Of a DNA stretch of 64,000 bases, positions 10,131 to 20,833 are shown piece by piece. The stretch spans positions 2,542,001 through 2,606,000 of the forward strand of contig NC_047096.1 in assembly GCF_902459505.1 (NCBI RefSeq), given 5' to 3'. Source of the DNA: Geotrypetes seraphini. Lineage: Eukaryota > Chordata > Amphibia > Gymnophiona > Dermophiidae. The notes below the pieces were generated by a model. It ran no database searches and had not been told where the DNA came from. It worked only from the letters and a program-made list of their open reading frames with translations. The position numbers and the translations under genes were made by a program. Numbering within the stretch: position 1 is the stretch's first letter; each line of letters starts with the position of its first letter.

Positions 10131-11013
10131 TAGGCAGCAATCCATTCAGACCCTTAAAACTCTTAATACATTAATTCACTCCTTAGTTATCGCAAAATTA
10201 GATTATTGTAACTCCTTATTAAAAGGAGTTTACCAAAAGGATATAAGACATCTTCAACTCATTCAAAATATTGCAATAAAGATTATTTCAGGTTCTAAAA
10301 AGTTTGATCATGTCACACCTCTATTACAAAATGCTCACTGGCTGCCTATATCTTACAGGATTAATTATAAAATAGCTCTCCTAGTCTTTAATACATTAAA
10401 AACCAATACTCCTGCTTTTATAGATAGGCTCCTGATTCCTTACAGTTCATCCAGAGTTCTCAGATCAGCCTCTCAATCTACCCTAAATGTTCCTTCTTTG
10501 AAAATCATCGGAACTCGCCGTGCTTCAATTTTCTCTGTTACTGCCCCAATGTTATGGAATTCTCTCCCTTTGTATTTAAGATTAGAACAAGATTTGCAAA
10601 CTTTTAAAAAGAACTTAAAGTGTCTTCTTTTTAAAGAAGCATTTAACTGACAGTTCTCTTTTATAATAACATCAGTTAATTCCTTGCATAATAATATCAG
10701 TTAACTTCTTTTCCCTTAAATATAAACCATTATACTTTTCTAATGACCTTTTTTTGGCCTTTTTATTTTCCTTATCTCCCCAATGTGTTTTCCTTTTATG
10801 TACTCTTTAAACAAAAATTGTATTTCTTCCCCATTTTCCCACTGTTTCTAGTTTTCTTCTTTGTCCTAAGGATGTTACCCTTGTACGTTTAGTAGAATAT
10901 TATGTATAAGTTAGTTTTTTTTTTTTTTTTTTAAATTCTGTTTTTATTTTTGTAAAACGCTTTCAAATTGGAAAAGCGTTTAATCAAACAATTTAATAAA
11001 CTTGAAACTTGAA
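10131..11013 (+). repeat. L2-type LINE 3' part, inserted in another LINE
   Basis: The plus strand is open to 10650 and encodes the post-catalytic part of an L2-type reverse transcriptase: LDYCNSLLKG, LQLIQNIAIKII, HWLPISYRINYKIALLVF and a terminal FKKNLKCLLFKEAFN. A 3' UTR and an AACTTGAAACTTGAAA tail follow. It is 5'-truncated. The frame is intact throughout, so it is probably young. It splits the minus-strand LINE at 9760-12330. Confidence 0.85.
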
Positions 11014-12330
11014 AACATAAGCAGCTCAACTTAAAAATCACTCTGCCCTCAACTGTCAGCCAACGCAATTTATAATAATACTGTGAGACATGGTCTGTTC
11101 GCTTCAATCCAAAAATCAACCGTATTGCAGTATTCTGAATGATCTGAATACTTTTTATATTTCACTTAGTGCCTGGTTTACAAAGCTGCGCGGTAATGGC
11201 CCCAAAGCCCATAGAGATTTAAAGGGCTTCTGGGCTGTTGCCACGTTTTGTAAAATAGGCCCTTAGAGATTGAGAGAAAAAGAAGATTACAATAGTTCAA
11301 CAAACTCAAAATAAGAGACTGCACCATCAGTCTAAACAATGCAAAATCAAAACAGGACTTTACCGTTCTTAATTTCCATAAAAGGAAATTAGATTTTTTT
11401 CATCAAAGTAGTGATATGAAAATCAAAGGATAGTTTGCGATCAAGATTGACTCCCAAAATTTTGATAGTCGAAGAAATGGCATAAATGTTACCGTTCAAA
11501 TTTAGAATAATAATAATTTTATTCTTATGTATCACCAAAGCCATAATAGTTCAAGGCAGTTTACAATAAGAAGAGCTGGACAATCATAGAAATAGTCCCA
11601 ATGTGAAATCATCGGATACATGTATACAGAATAGGAGAGAGAATAAAGGATAAATCTTAGGTTACAAATCGGTTGAACAGTTTCGTTTTTACTAATTTTC
11701 TAAAACTAAGATAGGATGAGGAGTGAATAATAGCGTTACCCGGCCAATCGTTCAATTTGCCTGCCTGGAAAGCTAGAATGTCCTCCTTGATCATATCGGA
11801 AGGAGATGCCAAGAAAAATCTTGTTTTATCAGGATTAAGTTCTAACCTAAAATCACTCATCCAAGATTCCACAGCTTCAAGTCTTAGTTGACTAAAAGAT
11901 AGAATTTCATTTGAGAAAAGAAGTCAATGGAATAATTATTGTAATGTCATCTGCATAACTATACAGCTTGAGAGGAGATTCGTAAACTGAGCGGAACCAG
12001 GTATAAATTGAACAAGGTGGGAGCCAAAGGTGAGCCCTGAGGGACCCCACACGCATTCCTCCATTTCTGAGAAAAGGAATAATCTAAATGTACTGGATAA
12101 GAACGATTTACAAGAAAACCACTAAACCAGTTCAAGACATTACCCGACACTGCAATAGCTCCTAAACACTGTAACATAATTTGATAGTCCACCAGATCAA
12201 AAGCACTACTGAGGTCAAATTGCATAATTAAGGCATTTGTACCCACACTAAACAACTGGTAGAGATAATCCAACAAAGAGGCTAACTCTGGCTCAGAACT
12301 ATAATGCCTGATTGTGTATGACTCCTAGAC
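11014..12330 (-). repeat. LINE reverse-transcriptase fragment, right part of an interrupted copy
   Basis: The minus strand encodes reverse-transcriptase blocks: FDLSSAFDLVDYQI, GVPQGSPLAPTLFNLYL (12276-11959), the catalytic 'YADD' near 11930, 'FRLELNPDKTRFFLASP' (about 11840) and a C-terminal 'KLRWLTVEGRVIFKL' near 11060. Stops and frameshifts separate them. The pieces are in order, so it is one decayed LINE, with a Harbinger-like MITE inside at 11169. Confidence 0.75.
11169..11262. mobile_element. Harbinger-like MITE with TTA target duplication
   Basis: The inverted ends GTGCCTGGTTTACAAAGC and 'cgttttgtaaaataggccc' bound 94 bp. TTA flanks both sides (11166-11168, 11263-11265). It is inserted in the LINE at 11014-12330. 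Confidence 0.55.
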
Positions 12331-12471
12331 CATTCAAACTTGGAAGACTCGAAGGACATTTTCCAAACTATTCTGAACCCAAGACCAACATCAAGACATT
12401 CAAAAGCAAATTAAGACGATCATGAAGGCAGGGTAAAGAACAAGGGAAAAGGGGCATAGAGGGACTATTTC

Positions 12472-12665
12472 ATAAGAACAGCCTGGGTCAGACCAATGGT
12501 CCATCTAGCTCACTATCCCGTCTCCACAAAGGCCAATCCAAGTCACAAGGCAAAAACCCAAATAGTAGCAGCATTCCAGTGCTTCCCCCATGCCTGTCTC
12601 AATAGTCTATGGACTTTTCCTCCAGGAACTTGTCCAAACCTTTTTTTTTTTTTTTTAACCGCTCT
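12472..12665 (-). repeat. CR1-type LINE 3' end
   Basis: The antisense CR1 tail runs from 'cataagaacagcctgggtca' to 'cttgtccaaacc', followed by a T-run. It is 5'-truncated. Confidence 0.7.
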
Positions 12666-12699
12666 TACCACATCCTTTCAAGAATGGAATGCTTGACTG

Positions 12700-13125
12700 T
12701 TTGGATATATTTTTCTCGTTAAGCAATGTATTACTGAGTAGAATGTAAATTTATGTGCTGTAGTTTTTTAAAATGGAATTTTAAGAAATAAAGCTAAAAA
12801 ATATTCATTCAGAACCATGAACATGAAAATCATCCAAAGCTTCTTTGACGATGGCGGTTCCTTCCTTCTCCTCTTTGTAGTCTGCTTCAAGGCACCCTCA
12901 CATAACTTTACTTCATTGGCTCTCGATCTGTTTCTGTATCTATTAATTCTGCAGCTCCTCCCTGGGAACTCCAGTCAGGCTCATCTCTGCTGTCCTCTTC
13001 CACCGACTCCAGTCTTTCTTCCTTCCCTCTTGCTATATTGTATGCCTGGAAGAGACTTCTCTGTACTTTCTGCTCCATCGCTAGCCCTGTTCAAAACCAG
13101 GCTAAAAGCCCACCTTTTTAAAAGA
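12700..13125 (+). repeat. Degenerate LINE C-terminal fragment (tentative)
   Basis: Only the last residues on the plus strand (LFKTRLKAHLFK, near 13115) look like a LINE C-terminus. The rest is unrecognised. A minus-strand LINE begins immediately after it, so the end is probably interrupted. Confidence 0.35.
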
Positions 13126-13512
13126 ATAGAAACATGATGGCAGATAAAGGCCAAATGGCCCATCCAGTCTGCCCATCCGCAGTAATCATTATCTCTTCCT
13201 CTTTCTAAGAGATCCCACGCCTTCTTGAATTCAGACACAGTCTCTGTCTCCACCACATCTACCGGGAGACTGTTCCACTCTTTCTGTAAAAAAGTATTTC
13301 CTTAGATTACTCCTGAGCCCATCACCTCTTAACTTCATCCTATGCCATCTCGTTCCAGAGCTTCCTTTCAAATGAAAGAGACTCGACTCATGTGCATTTA
13401 CATCACGTAGGTATTTAAATGTCTATCATATCTCCCTTCTCCTGCCTTTCCTCCAAAGTCTACAGATTGAGATCTTAACGTCTTATGATGAAGACCACCG
13501 ACCATTTTAAAA
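13126..13512 (-). repeat. CR1-type LINE 3' end, 'agaaacatgatggcagataa' family
   Basis: Antisense copy of a second CR1-like family. The minus strand encodes the C-terminal pattern (TETVSEFKKAWD). The family recurs at 14523, 43246, 47945 and 53575 (minus) and at 61190 (plus). Confidence 0.8.
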
Positions 13513-14282
13513 TCACTGTGTGTATGGCCTATGATTACTGCGCTCACTTGACTACTTGTCAGTAGCTTGAATTGAGTGGAGTGCTGTGTTCACCGAGGTC
13601 ATTTTTCTGAAGATTTTTCTGGCAGTGATTTTGACGTCTTTGGATGAGAGTAGAGTATTTTGGGTTTTATTGATTCTGATCCTACTCTAGCCCTTGATAA
13701 AATTGTTTTCTGTGTTCAAAACTAATCTATTTCAAGAAATTGCCCCCAGTAGACTCCAGAGAGGTGCAGGTCACAAGTCATGGAACCATTGTGGCGGGGG
13801 GGGGGGGGGGGGGAGCCCATCAAAAGTCTGTCGGGTGGGTTTTGGCAATATACGAGGCACCACAGCAGCTAAAAGAACTTTTTGTTCTTCCTGGCTGGAG
13901 CTATTAAATGTTTCATCAAATGATGCCACCCACATGTTGGACTGATCTGTTTATTTGAATTAAATTATGCCTTTTCATATTTGTCCTGCTGACCCTGGGG
14001 AACTCTAGTTACAGATAGGCAGCTTTGTTTTACTGCAGAACTCCCCAGTTCAACAGGAAGGACAGGGCCCATCCCGGTTTTTGGGATTCAGCATAACTGA
14101 AGGTCCTGGGTTAACAAGAGGCGTGAAGGAGAGAGATCTGGGTGAGTGCATTGATGCATATACAGTGCATACAGGAAGTGATTTTAAAGCAAGGAACCTG
14201 GTTTAAGAGGGCAAATCAGGGCCCTACTCAGACTCTTATTTTACAAAGGCATAAAGGTACCAGTGTATCTTTATAAAAGTGG
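13513..14282. other. Unclassified intronic sequence with a long G-run
   Basis: A homopolymer of about 20 G lies near 13795-13814. I recognise no gene or clear repeat around it. Confidence 0.4.
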
Positions 14283-14520
14283 CAGAATCATAGAAACATG
14301 ATGGCAGATAAAGGCCAAATGGCCCATCCGCGGCATCCACTATCTCCTCCTCTCCCTATTGGCTAAGGCTCTTAACATTTGCATGTCCTCTCCCTATTGG
14401 CTAAGACTCTTAACATTTGCATCTCCTCTCCCTATTGGCTAAGGCTCTTAACATTTGCATCTCCTCTTCCTATTGGCTAAGGCTCTTTACACCTGCATTG
14501 TGAGGTCATAGAGCTTTATG
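14283..14520 (-). repeat. CR1-type fragment with a 38-bp minisatellite
   Basis: After 60 bp of the 'agaaacatgatggcagataa' tail, the unit 'ccctattggctaaggctc' plus 'ttaacatttgcat' repeats at 14354, 14392, 14430 and 14468, an exact 38-bp period. The copy at 53575-54130 has only two such units. Confidence 0.85.
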
Positions 14521-14874
14521 GTTATAGAAACATGATGGCAGATAAAGGCCAAATGGCCCATCCAGTCTGCCCATCCACAGTAACCATTATCCCTTCCTCT
14601 AAGAGATCCCATATGCCTATCCCAGGCTTTCTTGAATTCAGACAAAGTCTCTATCTCCACCACCTCTTCCGGGAGACTTTTCCATGCATCTATCACCCTT
14701 TCTGTCAAAAAATATTTCCTTAGATTACTAGCCCATCACCTCTTAACTTCATCCTATGCCCTCTCATTCCAGAGCTTCCTTTCAATTGAAACCGACTTGA
14801 CTCATGCGCATTTACATCACGTAGGTATTTAAATGTCTCTATCATATCTCTCCTCTTCCGCCATTCCTCTAAAG

Positions 14875-15070
14875 CAGGGCTGCCCAAGTCCGGTCCTCGA
14901 GATCTACTGGCAGGCCAGGTTTTCAGGATATCCACAGTGAATATGCATGAGAGAGATTTGCCTGCACTGCCTTCTTGGTATGCAAATCTCTCTCTCATGC
15001 ATATTCACTGTGGATATCCTGAAAACCCGGCCTGCCAGCAGATCTTGAGGACCGGACTTGGGCAGCCCTG
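14875..15070. mobile_element. Palindromic hAT-type MITE with 8-bp target duplication
   Basis: A nearly perfect 196-bp palindrome has ends CAGGGCTGCCCAAGTCC and GGACTTGGGCAGCCCTG. It is flanked by ctctaaag (14867-14874) and ctctaaaa (15071-15078), an 8-bp duplication with one change. CAGGG ends and 8-bp duplications are hAT features. Older relatives lie at 23395-23530 and 49150-49345. Confidence 0.85.
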
Positions 15071-15092
15071 CTCTAAAATATACAGATTGAGA

Positions 15093-15178
15093 TCAAGTTT
15101 CAAGTTTATTACTTACTGTCTATCAAACATATCTAAACGGTTTACTATTGAATTGGTTATAAAAGATTTTAAACAATG
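15093..15178 (-). repeat. Short L2-type 3' end nested in a CR1 copy
   Basis: The AAGTTTCAAGTTTATT tail and about 70 bp of L2 3' UTR (minus sense) interrupt the host between 'gagatc' and 'tttaagtctgtccc'. The host bases 'gatc' recur at the far edge, a possible short target duplication. Confidence 0.65.
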
Positions 15179-15230
15179 ATCTTTTAAGTCTGTCCCCATA
15201 CGCCTTATGACGAAGACCAGGCACCATTTT

Positions 15231-16114
15231 AGTGGTCTTGGATTGCGCAAGTGCATGCGAAGATTTACCGGTAAAGTCCACGCCACCGTATCACAGCGCA
15301 TACTTTTACACCAGCTGGGACTCACATCCAAGCAAAAATGGCTTTAGAAAATGATCTCCATATTGTAAACTACTGCCAGTCTTGGAACTGGATGAACTGC
15401 TAATTAACAGCAGGCCAGAGAGAAGCCATTTGAGTCTGGCAGCTGTGCATGCAGGAATGCCGAGGTCCTTCCTTCCTTCCTGCAGACATCTGGAATTCAG
15501 TCTCCAAGAGGCAGGGAAGGGAAAGCAGGAAGCAGGAGACAATCTTTTGCACAAGCTTGCCAGAAAAAAACGGCTCTTTCCTCTTCACTCCCTCACCCTG
15601 ACAGACTCGCGATTCACTCATGCAGCACGGAGGTAGCTTCTGGCCCAGAAACTGTTCGACAGCCCTCTATGACGACAATTCAGTAGGAAACATCCATCCG
15701 ATTTTTCATAAAATCATCATCCAGAAGGTGGAAGTAACAGACTTCCCAAAAAGTGCTCCTTATTCAGTGAAGAAGGAAATGTGGATGAATGAATCCCACT
15801 TCTAAAGTCTCTGGAGTTTTCCCTGTGCTTCTAAAGCCCTAAAAAAAACAACCACATTTTCTGCACAGACCTGGTCCAGCAAATGTCAGTTTGCATGTTT
15901 GACCTTTTCGGACTCTTTTCTTCTGAGAAAAACACAATATTTTCTTGTCCTTGGTGCTGTTAAACTAGTTTCCTTTAACCCATAATTTTTCACTGAAAAC
16001 CCCCCAGTAACACAGACTGGCATGCTAGGAACTCAAAGCAGCCCTCCCCAGCACAAAAAAGTGCCCGTCTAGCTGGACAGTAACCTTTGATTTCTTCCAA
16101 TTGCTTGTTTCTCC
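15231..16114. other. Unclassified intronic sequence
   Basis: No exon, RNA gene or repeat family is recognised here. Confidence 0.4.
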
Positions 16115-16420
16115 TTCTTATTTATTACGTTGATCCCAAAGAGCCCAGAACGAGTTACAGCTTTACCATACATCATAATTTCTGTACAAGTTTAAGAATT
16201 TTTATCCTAACTTGATACTTGCTGGGGCTAATGATAACAGACAGTTACTGGTTACAATTTGCTATAGTTATTCTGACGGTGGAAGGTTTTCAGTACAAGT
16301 TTTATCCTAATTTGACACACAGAAAGTTATCCTTATATACCAATATACATGTCTTTGAAGTCTAAGGGTTTAGGTGAACAGGGATGTCTTTATTGCTTTC
16401 CTAAACCTGAGGAGTCCTAG
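16115..16420 (-). repeat. Probable LINE 3' end
   Basis: The start 'ttatttattacgttgatccc' followed by 'cagaacgagttacagc' resembles, loosely, the TTTA-tailed LINE 3' UTR at 2091 and 60760. It is strongly diverged. Confidence 0.35.
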
Positions 16421-16618
16421 TCCCACTTCCCAAAGGACTTGCCCAGGTTCCTGTAGACCTCCCTTCAGTACTTCTCAGATACTTTTCTCTGTGGACAAGC
16501 AGGATAAGGTACCACACAGAGATGACATCACCTAACGGTGCCATCCCGGACTTGGTTCTCAAGAGCCGAAAGGCCTGGGAGTGGTTCTGAGCGTGTGCCA
16601 GTGTGTCTCCACCTAGAG

Positions 16619-16896
16619 CAGTGGTCTCAAACTTGCGGCCCGTCAGGTACTATTTTAAGGCCCTCGGTATGTTTATCACAATCACAAAGTTTCTTAATCA
16701 TATGTCTCTTTAGCTATAAATGACAATATTATTATTAAGACTTAGCCAAAAGGAAAGATTTATAAACTATAAAGAATTCTACCTCATGCAAAATTGTCAT
16801 TTCTTTAATAAGACATTAACTATTTTTTTTGAGGCCCTCCAAGTACCTACAAATCCAAAATGTGGCCCCGCAAAGGGTTTGAGTTTGAGACCACTG
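16619..16896. mobile_element. hAT-type element with a perfect 8-bp target duplication
   Basis: The ends CAGTGGTCTCAAACTTGCGG and 'gagtttgagaccactg' are inverted repeats around 278 bp. The flanks are identical: acctagag at 16611-16618 and 16897-16904. The termini match the widespread Charlie-like hAT type. There is no transposase. The unmarred duplication suggests a relatively young insertion. Confidence 0.88.
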
Positions 16897-17379
16897 ACCT
16901 AGAGGTACCTAAAAACTCCACCTGGCAGAATCCCAAAGAGCAGCAAGATTCCAGGGTTCTGACCCCCCGGGATAAGCAGTGGTTTTTCCCCAGATCTACC
17001 TTAGTACCTCCAGGAATTTCTCCAAACCTCTTTTAAACCCAGCTATATTAACTGCTTTCATCACATCCTCTGGCAACGAGTTCACTTACATGTTAAGGCC
17101 TGGATTCTCTAAACGGCACCAGTAAGCGCTCAAGCTCAGTGAAGAGCGCCATTGAACCGAGCCTAAGTGCAAAGCATTTTCTCTAATTTTTAAAAAAAAT
17201 ATGCTACTTAGTAACTGCACAGAAAAGATGAGATCATTTTTAACCCACCTATTTGCCTAGACAGGGTAGAGAAATACTGATATGTGACAACATGATGAAC
17301 AGCGACTGCGCTCTCGTCACCCAGCTCTCCGCTCTTGCCATCCTCGTACTATATGGTACTGTATTGTATACAGAATCTT

Positions 17380-17520
17380 TGTATTGTATGTTGACTTATT
17401 GTATTGTATTGAGACCTCTTGTTATTCGCTGATTGTCCAGCCTTCTTACACTGTAAACCGCCTAGAAGTCGATTGACTATGGCGGTATAGAAAAATAAAG
17501 TTATTATTATTATTATTATC
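17380..17520 (+). repeat. L2-type 3' end with (TTA)n tail
   Basis: 'ctgtaaaccgcctagaagtc', then 'tatggcggtatagaaa' and a TTA repeat form the 3' stem-loop of an L2-type element. Confidence 0.65.
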
Positions 17521-17539
17521 CTGTCCTCGGGTTTTATTC

Positions 17540-17898
17540 ATTGTTCACCGTCCAGAAGAACTATTCTCTGCCTTCTTTTCTGCCCTTAAAGTCCAACTTC
17601 TCCACAGTGGGAACGTTAATCATTTTAAAACTAACCTTAAAATCTCTTTCTTTAAGGATGCTTTTGAGACTTAATCACCTAAGTCTTCCCCCTCTCCGTA
17701 TCGTTCTTCCTATTATCTTCTCAAATTTTTATTTTACAAATTGTAAACACTCCCCTTTTTTCCTCTTGTGCCATGTCGTGACAATTCAAATTCACATATT
17801 TATGTCCTTTTCCTTGTTTTTAATCATCTTTGTTTTAAAAATTGTAAACCGTTCTGGCATTAAAGCGGGTTATCAAACCACAATAAACTTGAAACTTG
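17540..17898 (+). repeat. L2-type LINE 3' end with AACTTGAAAC tail
   Basis: It contains the end of the coding region ('ctaaccttaaaatctctttc', 'aaggatgcttttgagac') and the 3' UTR to 'aataaacttgaaacttga'. It is the same family as 10131-11013. Confidence 0.65.
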
Positions 17899-18514
17899 AT
17901 CTCTCTTGTGCCCCACAGCATGGCACAGAGCAAGTCTGACCCTATGGCTAGGAAAAGGGATTAAAAGCTGACAGCGCAGCTTCTGCTACTTGGGAAGAGC
18001 AGCTGTACAAATGTCTGCAGGTTCCCAGCCAGAACAGGAACCTGCACCATGAAATATCACCCAAGGTGTGTCTCCTGGGAACGGAAGGATGCTACACCCT
18101 CAGTCTCTTATCAGCATCTCAAGCATCCTGAGAGCCTAAAGGACAGGTAGAAGTGATTGGCCACCACTCCAGAAAACACAGCGAGACATCAAGGCTGCTC
18201 GATCAGAGTGTGGGGCAGCTTCCATCTTCCCTCCTCTCCCCAGAACACGATGTGCTTTGCATTCGATGAACCTAAGACACAGCTTTCAGAAGTTAAAACC
18301 TCATTCCTCAGAACAATACGAGCAAATCTTCTGAAAAGGAAGGACTTTTATATAAATATATATACATTTTAAATTAAAGTCGTCACATAAAATTCACTAG
18401 CTAGACCATGTTCAGCCTTCAGCTTGTTACAGTCTATTCCAAATGTACCAAACTACAATTTAACCAATGTTTAATCATGAAAAAATAATGTGTGACTGTT
18501 GGGCAGACTGGATG
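17899..18514. other. Unclassified intronic sequence
   Basis: I see no exon or clear repeat in this interval. Confidence 0.4.
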
Positions 18515-19075
18515 GCGTCGCTGGTTTTAAGAAAGGTTTGGACAAATTCCTGGAGGAAAAGTCCATAGTCTGTTATTAAGCCATAAGAACATAAGAACAT
18601 AAGCAGTGCCTCCGCCGGGTCAGACCATAGTTCCATCCTGCCCGGCAGTCCGCTCCCGCGGCGGCCCAAACAGGTCACGACCTGTCTGAATCACCAGAAG
18701 GGGCTCCCTTGCCACCTTGGTTTCACATTTAAGTCCTATCTTCCCATCGAAGTCCTAACCCTCCGGTCTTGCACATGCACGACCTGTTGGGTTTCTATAC
18801 TTATTACCTGGTTAGCTTTCTATACTTGTGTTACATCCCAGCTCCTCCCTCAGGAATCCGTCCAATCCCTGTTTGAATCCCTGTACCGTACTCTGCCCAA
18901 TCACGTCCTCCGGTAGCGCATTCCAAGTGTCCACGACCCTTTGGGTGAAAAAAAACTTCCTTGCATTTGTTTTGAACCTATCTCCCTTCAGTTTCTCCGA
19001 ATGTCCCCTCGGAGAAACATAACTTTTGCCGCTTTCCAAACTCAACTTGAGCAGGTCCACCACAGTGTGTTCAAA
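18515..19075. repeat. Two CR1-type 3' ends, head to tail junction
   Basis: A short plus-sense CR1 piece (18515-18578, 'agaaaggtttggacaaattc') is followed by a minus-sense copy from 18580 with the ACATAAGAACATAAG tail. On the minus strand the latter encodes KFFFTQRVVDTWNALPEDVI. Confidence 0.75.
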
Positions 19076-19649
19076 GCCCTAATCTGCCCTCACCTCCTCC
19101 AGCTCGTCCCATCCCTCCACTCCCTCCTCCTCTAAAGCGTCTCTGGATTACACAGCCTTTGTTGTGATGTTCCCGTCACTGGCACGTGAGCACTTTACTA
19201 TTTACTACAACACAAAGTTTATGCAGGCCAACAGGAAATATCCTTCATCTCGTGGCCAGAGAAAGAGACACTTAGCATAAGCCAAAAGTGAACTGAGAGA
19301 ATGTGGGCAGAAGGCAGGATGTTCTGGAAATCCCTTGAAAAGTTTCAGGTTCATTAGTCATTTCATATACCACCATCTAGGTGGTTAAAAATGGAAGCAA
19401 AGGAATCTACTATAATAAAACACTAGGCGCGCATGCGCACTCTTACCTGCGTGATCTGTGATCCCTGATCCGTAGGTCCGTGGCTAACGCTCCCTCTCTC
19501 GCAGACCGCAAGGTGATGTGCGGTCTTGCCGGCTCTGGCTCCCTTACCCTTCACAGGTCGTCGTCGCCCCTCCCCGGCACACCCGAACCCCCGTTCAGCC
19601 TCCCATCCGACCCTCCCACCGTGGTCTGACCCTCCCATCCGACCCTCCC

Positions 19650-19965
19650 TTCCCGCGGTCTGGCCGGCTCCCTTAGTCCCTTGCCGCCACCCCTCTTCCC
19701 TTCCCGCGGTCCCGACAAACCTCCTGACTCCAGCAGCGGCCACAGCACTCTAAACACGCTGCTTCGCGGCCTTCTACTGCCCTGATTTGCTCTGCCATGT
19801 CCCTGATGACATCACAGATGGGCAGAGCAAATCAGGACAGTAGAAGGCCGTGAATGTTTAGAGTGCTACGGCCGCTGCTGGAGTCAGGAGGTTTGTCGGG
19901 ACCGCGGGAAGGGAAGGGAAGGGGGGGGCAACAAGGGACTAAGGGAGCCGGCCAGACTGCGGGGA
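19650..19965. repeat. Long palindrome inside Helitron 1
   Basis: The left arm (about 19650-19795) and the right arm (about 19815-19965) are inverted copies. For example 'caaacctcctgactccagca' recurs as 'tgctggagtcaggaggtttg'. The short loop contains 'tgatgacatcaca'. Arms of about 150 bp could extrude as a cruciform or stem. Confidence 0.9.
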
Positions 19966-20129
19966 CGGTGCGCAGCAGCTTCAACAGCGTGTAGGCGGGC
20001 AGCGCGTGAAGGAGTTTGAATAGGTGGTAGCAGTTTCGCTGGAGTTTGAGCAGTGATGGCAGTTTCACTCAGAGGAACGGCTGGAGGGTATCGTGCCGGT
20101 GCTGCAGTGTCCCATGCAGGTAAAAATTC

Positions 20130-20795
20130 TCAAAGGAGGGGGAGAGGGAAAGGGGGCTGCTTTGGGGGAGGGGTGTGCTGGGAGGCAGACAGATTTGCTT
20201 GGGGGGGAAGACAGAAGGGGGCCACGGAGAGACAGTCAGAGAGGAACTGGAGGGGGAGAGGGAAAGGAGGCTGCTTTGGGGGGAGCGGTATGCTGGGAGG
20301 CTGAAGGGGGCCACGGAAAGACAGTCAGGGAGGAACTGGAGGGGGAGAGGGAAAGGAGGCTGCTTTGGGGGGAGGGATGTGCTGGGAGGCAGACAGCTTT
20401 GCTTGGGGGGGAGACAGAAGGAGGGCCACGGAGAGACAGTCAGAGAGGAACTGGAAGGGGAAAGGGAAAGGGGGCTGCTTGGGGGAAGGGGTGTGCTTGG
20501 GAGGCAGATAGCTTTGCTTGGGGGGGGAAGACAGAAGGGGCCACGGAGAGACAGGGAGGAACTGGAGGGGGAGAGGGAAAGGAGGCTGCTTTGGGGGGAG
20601 GGGTATGCTGGGAGGCTGAAGGGGGCCATGGAAAGACAGTCAGGGAGGAACTGGAGGAGGAGAGGGAAAGGAGGCTGCTTTGGGGGGAGGGGTGTGCTGG
20701 GAGGCAGACAGCTTTGCTTGGGGGGGGGAAGACAGAAGGGGGCCACGGAGAGACAGTCAGGGAGGAACTGGAGGGGGAGAGGGAAAGGGGGCTGC
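20130..20795. repeat. G/A-rich minisatellite inside Helitron 1
   Basis: 'ggctgcttt'-type starts occur near 20155, 20268, 20357, 20471, 20582, 20670 and 20788. The spacings alternate between about 111-118 and 88-89 bp. Long units contain 'cagctttgcttgggggg'; short units lack it. Helitron 2 has a single equivalent unit (about 25675-25710). Confidence 0.85.
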
Positions 20796-20833
20796 TTTCT
20801 AGCACCCGTTAATGTAACTGGCTTAAACACTAG

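Larger units (their letters stand above)
14523..15230 (-). repeat. CR1-type LINE 3' end with two nested insertions
   Basis: This copy of the 'agaaacatgatggcagataa' family encodes the LINE C-terminus on the minus strand (KSLPEEVVEIETLSEFKKAW). It is interrupted by a palindromic hAT at 14875-15070 and an L2 tail at about 15093-15178. The host sequence resumes cleanly on either side. Confidence 0.8.
19406..20833 (+). mobile_element. Non-autonomous Helitron 1
   Basis: The 5' end is TCTACTATAATAAAAC preceded by A. The 3' end is CTAG followed by T (20834), with the hairpin 'cacccgttaatgtaac' and 'tggct' a few bases upstream. There is no terminal inverted repeat and no target duplication, all as expected for Helitrons. 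The 1428-bp body has no Rep/helicase gene. It holds a long palindrome (about 19650-19965), then a purine-rich minisatellite (about 20130-20795). Helitron 2 at 25235 shares both termini. Confidence 0.85.
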
